A stretch of 64,000 nucleotides of DNA, from contig NC_086378.1 of NCBI RefSeq assembly GCF_036588685.1, positions 45,615,035 to 45,679,034 on the forward strand, read 5' to 3'. Positions 57,176 to 64,000 of the stretch are shown here, piece by piece (the first letter of the stretch is position 1; every line of letters begins with the position of its first letter). The position numbers and the translations under genes are program-made. This DNA comes from Mytilus trossulus. Taxonomy: Eukaryota; Mollusca; Bivalvia; Mytilida; Mytilidae. The notes below the pieces were generated by a model that had not been told where the DNA came from, did not search any database, and saw only the letters and a program-made list of their open reading frames with translations.

Positions 57176-57267
57176 CACAGGCACTTGTTTCTATCCATAT
57201 GAAGGTCGACTATCCATTTATTTATATGGAAAGTCGACCTTCATATGGATAGAAACAAGCGCCTGTG
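57176..57267. mobile_element. 92-base perfect-arm hairpin, hAT-like MITE
   Basis: CACAGGCACTTGTTTCTATC, CATATGAAGGTCGAC and its inverse GTCGACCTTCATATG, GATAGAAACAAGCGCCTGTG pair over 35 bases with one mismatch. GATGTAAG is on both sides (57168-57175 and 57268-57275), an exact 8-bp target duplication. Confidence 0.92.
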
Positions 57268-58194
57268 GATGTAAGGCGTCTTAGAAAAAATATATAATAT
57301 GGGGACGAAGTCCACTATTACAGTAGAAAAATCAATTGAAAAAGAAAAATAAAGAAAAATAAAATAGCTTGCCAGACGTCATAATTACTTGGACTCAGCC
57401 AGAGAACTTGGAAGAAAAAAACACTCATAATACAGTCAGAGATATAACTCTATAGGGTTATTACAGAAAATAACTTACGTGTGTTATTACAGATACTTTT
57501 CTTTAAATTTTCTGAATCTGTAATAACATATGTTTGTTATTTGTAAAATTATTTAATCTATAGTGGACTCTTGGGAACTCTTGAGAAACTAAATGCATAG
57601 CCTTGATAATTAATTTTTAAATTGAATTAATCTTGGTTAATCAATAAGACAAGGCTATTAAGGAATTAACTTAGCTGTGATAACAAGGCTTAGGCCACAC
57701 CAATTTGATTCCTTGTTCGACGGACCCGCCCGCACCTATTTTTTTCAAAACAGATTTTTTTAATTTTTATTATATTCCCGCATCCGGAAATGAAATCATG
57801 TCCATTTCCCGCACCGTTTTTTTTGTAAATATTATATAAAGATCTCAACATTTGTTTTTTTAAATCACATTCTAGCCTTTATATAACGTTTTAAACCTAT
57901 CAGCACCCCACAACACTGTAAATACCTGCGAGAATATTTGTTTCAGCATGAAACCAATTTATTCCAAGCGGGAGTGCTCCCATATAAATAGAAATACCAG
58001 TACAGAACAATACGTTGGTTTCTTTCCCCCTAACTTATATTTCCTATAAAAAAATGTTCGTTGTTAAAATAAAGTACAAAGAACTTCTGAAGGATTTGCC
58101 TTCAACTGCAATTATAATGTATGGTGACGGTCATACCCGCTGCAGGTTTATGCACCTGTCCTGGTTGATTCAGAGACCTGTCGTTCAGCAGTTA

Positions 58195-58345
58195 TCGTTG
58201 GTTGATGTGGTTCATTGGTATTTTCCCGTTTGGAAATATAATTTAGATCGTTGGTTTTCCTGTTCGAATTGTGTACAATACTATATAAGTTGTGGTCCCT
58301 TATAGCTTGCTGGTTGGTCTTGATCAAAGCACTGTGTAAAAGGCC
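58195..58345 (-). repeat. Repeat family 4, diverged far-end fragment
   Basis: The minus strand reads AAAGTACGGCCTTTTACACA, GTGCTTTGATCAAGACCAAC, CAGCAAGCTATAAGGGACCA and CAAACGGGAAAATACC, matching the far half seen at 17110-17220. A head-like piece lies at 58806-58865. Confidence 0.5.
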
Positions 58346-58972
58346 GTACTTTGACCTATGTTTGTTATTTTCAGGTTGGGACCAACCCTCCCTCAGACAA
58401 GGGCCTTGAAGGGGTCATTTTACCATGTTTACTGTTCAGTCTTTCGTGAAAAGAAAATAGAAATACTAAGGATTTGTACAGTGCTACTATACAAAACCTT
58501 TGACAACTTCGAATTTTTTACTCAAAAAGAGGAGAAATACATTATATTTTAAACAACTTTTCTAAAAGATGGATGGGTTCAATTTTTTTTAATAATATTA
58601 TACTGTTAAAGTAAATGTGTTAACATGGTTAAAGTCCAGGAATATTAAAAAATTCTAGGACATGCATTGACCTTTTAATACCAAATATTATAGTTCTTTA
58701 GGAAAATATAATCCCTTTTGTACTTTAAAGTGTTTTTACAAAAAAAATCTATTATAACTTTAATATTTTGACCACTCTTAAAAGGGATATTCATAACATT
58801 AAGGGGTTGTTCTGAACCTGATTATGACTTGGATAAAGAATTGTCTCATTGCCAGTCACACATACATAGACCAGATTTAATTATTCAATTATTTCTTGTT
58901 GAACAGGGAAAAAATACTACATAAATTAAAGAAATGTCAATCTACAAGTGATAAATACAGTTTTTATATAGT

Positions 58973-59645
58973 CAGTCAGGGGTACTACTTATACAAGTGT
59001 ATTTTATTTACTTGAAGAAGTAAACAAAAATATACACATATAAGTAAATTTGTAGGATACTTATACTAGTGAATTTTATTTACTTGTATAGGTAAAAAAA
59101 TAATTGGCTTAGTTATGTCCCTTAGGCATTCAGAATTTTTTACTTGTATAGGTAAAAAAATCATCCTTTCTTCTTTTCTTGATTCTTAAGATTTCTTTGC
59201 TCTAATAGAATTTTAAATTGTGTACCCTTTACAGATGTCTTTAATAATCATTTAAGTGTAATTTCATGGACAATGAAAGTCCCATTTGTTTGTTATCTTC
59301 TTAACACTGCTCATTTACAAGTCCCAAAGGAGCAATTTTTGAAGGTCTTGCACAAATATACAAGATCTTTGCTCAATCAGTTTCTTTGGTGAATTAATGA
59401 GATGAAACATTGATCTTTAATGAAAAAATTTGAGCAAACCTGGGAAAAAATTTTAAAGGCATGATTTTACATCTCAAAACTTGAGGATTTTTGTTGGATT
59501 GTAAGAAAAATTTACTTATACAAGTAAATTTTTTAGAAAATTAAGGGGAGATTATTCAAACATTATTTATTTACTTATATGTGTATATTTTTTTTCACTT
59601 CTTTAAGTAAATAAAATACACTTGTACAAGTAGTACCCCTGACTG
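58973..59645. mobile_element. 673-base MITE, CAGTCAGGGGTACTACTT ends
   Basis: CAGTCAGGGGTACTACTTAT at the left is mirrored at the right (ACAAGTAGTACCCCTGACTG), with pairing over about 80 bases. ATAGT lies on both sides (58968-58972 and 59646-59650). The subterminal zones repeat TTTACTTGTATAGGTAAAAA / TTACTTATACAAGTAAATT words. No open frame. Confidence 0.88.
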
Positions 59646-60100
59646 ATAGTCAAAACCTACTATTTTATATTTACAAAAAAAAATTATAATCGCTCGCCTT
59701 TACTTTTTAAGCTTCGCCTCAAAAATTTGCAAATTAAATATTTTTTTATTAAAATTTTCAAATCGCTCGCTCGCCCCAATTTTTGGAGTCCAAAAATCCG
59801 TAGAACAAGAAATTAAATTGGTGTGGCCTTAGTTATTAAAGGAATGTAACTTATTATATAAGACACTTGGGAATTACTGAGAAACTTGCGCAGAACCTCA
59901 TTACATGCTCTGGTAATTATTTCTTACAATAAATTTAAATACATTGTAATTAAGCATGATTTATGTCTGAGCAAATGCTTTGAAGTGATATAGAGAAGCC
60001 GTGATAACACCCTTTAGTTATTACAGGCATATTTTTTCTGTAATAACATATAGGTGTACTATTCAAAATTGGAATACTATGAACTGTTATATCTTTCAAT

Positions 60101-60761
60101 GGGTCTCACTAATTAGCGACAAGCGTCAAGAAGCGACAACAAGCGTCAACAAGCGACAAGAAGAATTATTTTAGCGACAACAAGCGACAAGAAGACTATT
60201 TAGCGACAAGAAAACATTTTTTTTATTAGATATATAGAAATTTGTATGTAATGGTTTATTTTAAATATACGAGCAGATATGTCTAATTAAAATGTTTTAT
60301 TATATAGATAGACGAAAAAATGAAAGGCATGAAACATCTGTGAGGAAGAAAGAGATTGTGAAGTTTATATTAGTATATATTGGTAGATGAAGAAATTAAA
60401 CATTTGTGAAGAAGAAAGAGATTGAGCTTCTTTTTTTAATTTTTAAATATGAAGAATATATATAAGATAATGTATGCATCTGTTTATCAAAGTCAAAGTA
60501 TGAATAAACGAATGGAGATATATATGGAGCGGGCAATGGAATATAATATTTTTATCAATTTTAACTTTCTTGTCGCTAAAATTATTTTCTTTCGCATATT
60601 TTTTTGCATATTTATTGCAATAATTAATTTTAATTAAAAAAAATATGTTTTCTTGTCGCAAAATAGTTTCTTGTCGCTTGTTGTCGCTAAAATAATTCTT
60701 GTTGTCACTTGTTGACGCTTGTTGTCGCTAAAATTCTTGTTGTTGCTAATTAGTGAGACCG
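60101..60761. mobile_element. 661-base element, GGTCTCACTAATTAGCGAC ends
   Basis: GGGTCTCACTAATTAGCGAC at the left and GCTAATTAGTGAGACCG at the right. Arms of about 110 bases are built of repeated AGCGACAACAAGCGACAAG words and their inverse. CTTTCAAT flanks both sides (60093-60100 and 60762-60769), an exact 8-bp duplication suggesting hAT. The AT-rich centre has short frames on both strands without domains. Confidence 0.88.
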
Positions 60762-60959
60762 CTTTCAATAGCTTTAACTTAAAAGTATACATAAAGGCAA
60801 TAGTAATATCAATAGAACTTGTATACATTTTTAACTAAACTTATGATGTATATTGTCCCTTTGAAACATGTAACATACGTATGTTATAACATTTCTTTGA
60901 TTTTTTAGTCCACAATAACAAATGTATGTTATTTTCCTGTAATAACCCTACAGAGTTAT

Positions 60960-62430
60960 ATCCCTGACTGCTGACTCCGACTGTAATATGTTTACAAAAA
61001 AAATTACAATAGAGGTGTGAAACTGCAGATAACAGAGTATAAAAACAAGCCCTTGTTCACCGATATCCAGGATTTAAGGTTTTTGGGTGAAGATTTTTAC
61101 CAATTGCTATTTTTCCAATTTCCAATCTTCGGTCACATTTATTAGTCAATGTATCTTTTTTTCTTGGATCACAGGTACTCTTTGAACGAATTACAAACGC
61201 AAAGATAACGTTTTTTATGATGATGAAGTTTTGTCGGTTGACGGAACGGAAATGAATAAGAATCCGAGATTCACCCAAAGCAGTTTGAATCCGCAGTCAT
61301 TGAAAGGTTTCTAATGACTAGATTTTTCAAATCACATTAGAAATATTTTCGTGATCACTGATAACCTTCTTTAGCATTTTTCTCATCTATGACGAGTTTG
61401 TTTACAATATAAGCATATGTCAGCGAAATTATATATTTGTTGTAAAAATAGTGTTCGACTGACTCTGTTCTTAAGAGATCTCAGTTTAGCCGGACGGCGT
61501 TTTTTTTCTACTAGAACCCTTTTATTTCTTATAATATCTGTAGATTTTCAGTACAGAAAAAAAACAATTAATACGTTAAAAATAGTTAGATTTGATCAAC
61601 AAAGTACATGTCAGTAATCTGTTTTTGTGACTTAATTTTATTATGGAAATATAACCGATTGTCCTTCGCTATTTGTTTTAATTACTGTACAGTTAAAACT
61701 AGAAAATTTTATAGATTGTAATCCAAATAACATATTTTTTCTTCATCACATTTTCTTTAAAAAGAACAGTATTTTTTCCACCACCCCTTTTAAAATCCAG
61801 TGAATTACCTTCTACAGGAACTACTTATAATATATATTCATAATGTATTTCTAGTTCTGAAAATGCATGCACTATTTAACTATTGCCACTGGATGTAAAT
61901 CAAACTACTAAGTATCAAACAAATTCCCTTTTTAGCGGAGTGATTTTTTTTATTTCATAAAGTTATATATTTTGATAAAATAGCTAACGTTAAAGTCAAT
62001 AAGTAGACTAGTAAAGACAGTAAAACAAAATGTTTCAAGCTCGAGGTTTCAAGATTGTCGATTTTCGTATTTTCATAGGATCGTGGTATACTATTCATGT
62101 TTTACCGTGATACCAGACGGGAAGGGATGTCAAGTTTCCATTAAGTTCTTTATACTCAAAAGTGAAATTAGACATCAGATCGCTTTTACTGATTCTATAA
62201 AGCACGATTTTGTGTCGGATTACTACTCTAGATTCACTCTAGGGTGTCTGACTAAATGACTGTGGCGTAGCTTGTCTTTTGTTTTCAGCGAGGCAGGGAG
62301 TCTTGGGGATATCGCCTCAAGAAGCCATCGAGGGTTTGACAGTTTAAACAAGAAAAATCTCGTAAAAATAATAGTTGTTTTTATATCATCATAGTATAAT
62401 CATGATAATGTTAATATTCCTTCCAATAAG
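60960..62430. other. Intergenic, no gene seen
   Basis: A minus-strand frame at 61057-61278 and a plus-strand frame at 61417-61617 have no recognisable motif or splice support. No bounded element was identified. Confidence 0.4.
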
Positions 62431-62436
62431 TAATAC

Positions 62437-62472
62437 CAGAGACATATAATACAATTGTATTATATGTCTCTG
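62437..62472. mobile_element. 36-base perfect palindrome with target duplication
   Basis: CAGAGACATATAATACAA is followed directly by its exact inverse. It is flanked by GTAATAC at 62430-62436 and 62473-62479. This looks like a minimal transposon remnant or micro-MITE with no loop. Confidence 0.75.
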
Positions 62473-62658
62473 GTAATACTACTGAATTTTTAGTTGATTT
62501 CTGATACCTGCATCATTTTCAATGTTCAGATGATTACATAAATAAAAAGAATATACCACTTTTTCAATAATATTTTCAGTGAACTTTCCAAATTTAAAAT
62601 TCTTTACGGTTAACATGAATATACAGGAGATGGGTCTGTCAAGTTCAAAATTGTCCTA

Positions 62659-62700
62659 CAGAGGCAGATTTAGGGGGGGGGGGGGGGGGAGTTATAAGAA
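62659..62700. mobile_element. MITE, CAGTGGCGGATC family, left-end fragment
   Basis: CAGAGGCAGATTTAGG runs into about 15 G residues, as in the copy at 51126. No right end is present. Confidence 0.4.
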
Positions 62701-63019
62701 TATTTTTAACAAAACACGTGGAGATATCATATAGGACAATCACTGACAAGTCAGTTTCGTGATTTGAGGCTGTGTCAGTAACTGAAATTCCAGCTCAAAG
62801 TCGATTCTCTCATATTCGATGAGCAGAAGAAACCTATGCAGAATTTTCAATACAGTAAAACTAAGTACGAAGCACTTACATTTGCGTTACTCTGATTTCT
62901 TTATGATAAATCAGTATTTATTATATGTCCTTAATTGTAAGTATTTTGTTCTTTTTTATGAATAGAAACTATTTCTATATAGATATGCATAAACACTATA
63001 AAACAACATTTGGAAACAA

Positions 63020-63650
63020 TATTCAAGTTTTGTACTGTCTGAATTTGGTTTGTGATCAAATGTTTGACACAATATAGGTTTCTGACACAAAATAAATGTA
63101 GTCAAAGAATTCTTACAAATATATTGCGCAGTACTGTGAAATTTGAAAAATGTTGACAAAAAATATGAATCCCTTAAAAGAATTGGAAAAATAAATCCCT
63201 CTTAACTTTTTGAAACCCCCTGGCCTTGGAGAAATAACCCCAACACTCAATCCCAGCCTTTCCTTTGTAGTATGGAATCTTTAAGTATGATTTCAGAGAA
63301 ATCCATACACTTAAACACAAGTCATTGTCTCAAAACTGGTAAAATGCTTGTTTTTTTACCCTAAATCCTACATGTTTGGAGCAATTAACTTCAAACTCAA
63401 TCACAGCATTCCCTATGTTATAGGGAACAGTGTGGTACAATGTCAGAGAGATCCATACACCTACACACAAGTCGTTGTCTGGAAACTAGAAAAATGCTTT
63501 TTTTTTGCCCCTTTTTGGCCCTTTATTCTTAAACTGTTGACCCCATAACCTCTAGAATGAATCCCAACCTTCTACTTGTAGTACAATTTCAGAGCAATAG
63601 AAACATCATACCATTATACGATTCATTTTTTTTTGCAGTCGTATAAAAAC
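63020..63650 (+). repeat. Dispersed repeat, family 5, copy with CGTATAAAA end
   Basis: GTACTGTCTGAATTTGGTTT, GACACAAAATAAATGTAGTC, then units with ATTTCAGAGAAATCCATACA and TGTCAGAGAGATCCATACAC, ending GCAGTCGTATAAAA. Plus-strand frame 63348-63548 is repeat wording (VVQCQRDPY) shared with 36034-36243. Confidence 0.7.
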
Positions 63651-63654
63651 TTAA

Positions 63655-64000
63655 CGCTGAGCAATAAACCGTGAAAATGAGGTCAAAGTTAAATAAAACC
63701 TGAGTGACTGACATGCACATCATAAAATATTTCCATACACCAAATTAAGTTCACCTACATTGTATTGCATATAGTGTTAAAAAAAAGACCAAATCTCAAA
63801 AAACTTTGACCACGAAAATGAGATCAAGGTGCTACCTGCCAGCTAGACATGCACAACTAACAATCATTCCATTCACTTAATACAGTAAACCTATTGCATA
63901 CTGTATAAGAAATACAGACCAAAACACAAAAACTTAACTATAACCACTGAACAATGAAAATGAGGCCAAGGTCAGAGTACACCATTCAATCACTCCATGC
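63655..64000 (+). repeat. Tandem repeat, family 6, cut by window end
   Basis: Starts directly after the CGTATAAAA end of the family 5 copy. Units at about 63660, 63805 and 63945 carry GAAAATGAGGTCAAAGTTAA, GAAAATGAGATCAAGGTG and GAAAATGAGGCCAAGGTCAG. The array continues past the window. Confidence 0.8.

Noticed and set aside
1-64000. CRISPR arrays, operons or prokaryotic mobile elements
   Set aside because: Spliced genes, SINEs and animal-type transposons show eukaryotic nuclear DNA. No spaced identical repeats with unique spacers were found.

Overview
This is a stretch of AT-rich, intron-bearing animal nuclear DNA. The dispersed repeats look like those I associate with marine bivalves, most probably a mussel (Mytilus or a close relative). 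That assignment is from memory and was not searched. There are no bacterial-type operons. Nearly all short open frames are chance frames in repeats or introns.

Four protein-coding loci can be supported. (1) A secreted phospholipase A2 gene lies on the minus strand, in four exons between 31921 and 10285, encoding 155 residues. The signal peptide, Ca2+-loop, CCxxHDxCY active site and C-terminal CxCD motif fall on separate exons whose phases all fit. (2) Its 18.9-kb first intron appears to contain a complete ten-exon gene on the plus strand (13945-27059), encoding a 459-residue, mostly helical protein that I cannot name. (3) A minus-strand gene with a 252-residue Gly/Pro/Tyr/Ala/Ser-rich low-complexity product (40515-41273) has two candidate 5'UTR micro-exons at 45348-45377 and 45993-46032. 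(4) A minus-strand mitochondrial ribosomal protein bL36m gene (55422-55919) carries the C-x2-C-x12-C-x4-H zinc ribbon and a long C-terminal extension.

The rest is dense repeat. From left to right: 0-10 kb holds several dispersed families, a SINE and a broken reverse-transcriptase relic. 10-32 kb is the nested PLA2/orphan pair, with a striking 2.56-kb inverted-repeat element made of over a hundred micro-palindromes in the orphan's intron 5. 32-40 kb has MITEs, a CGTATAAAA-ending family and a tandem family carrying AGGTCAAGGTCA motifs. 41-46 kb contains transposons nested inside transposons in the intron of gene 3. 46-54 kb holds an 860-bp foldback element with an 8-bp target duplication and a long interspersed composite. 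55-64 kb contains bL36m and several inverted-repeat elements with intact target duplications.

Target-site duplications were read directly for many elements. They fall into a 5-bp class (CAGTGGCGGATC-like and CAGTCAGGGG-like elements, and the micro-palindrome element) and an 8-bp, hAT-like class (43130-44158, 46363-47222, 57176-57267, 60101-60761).
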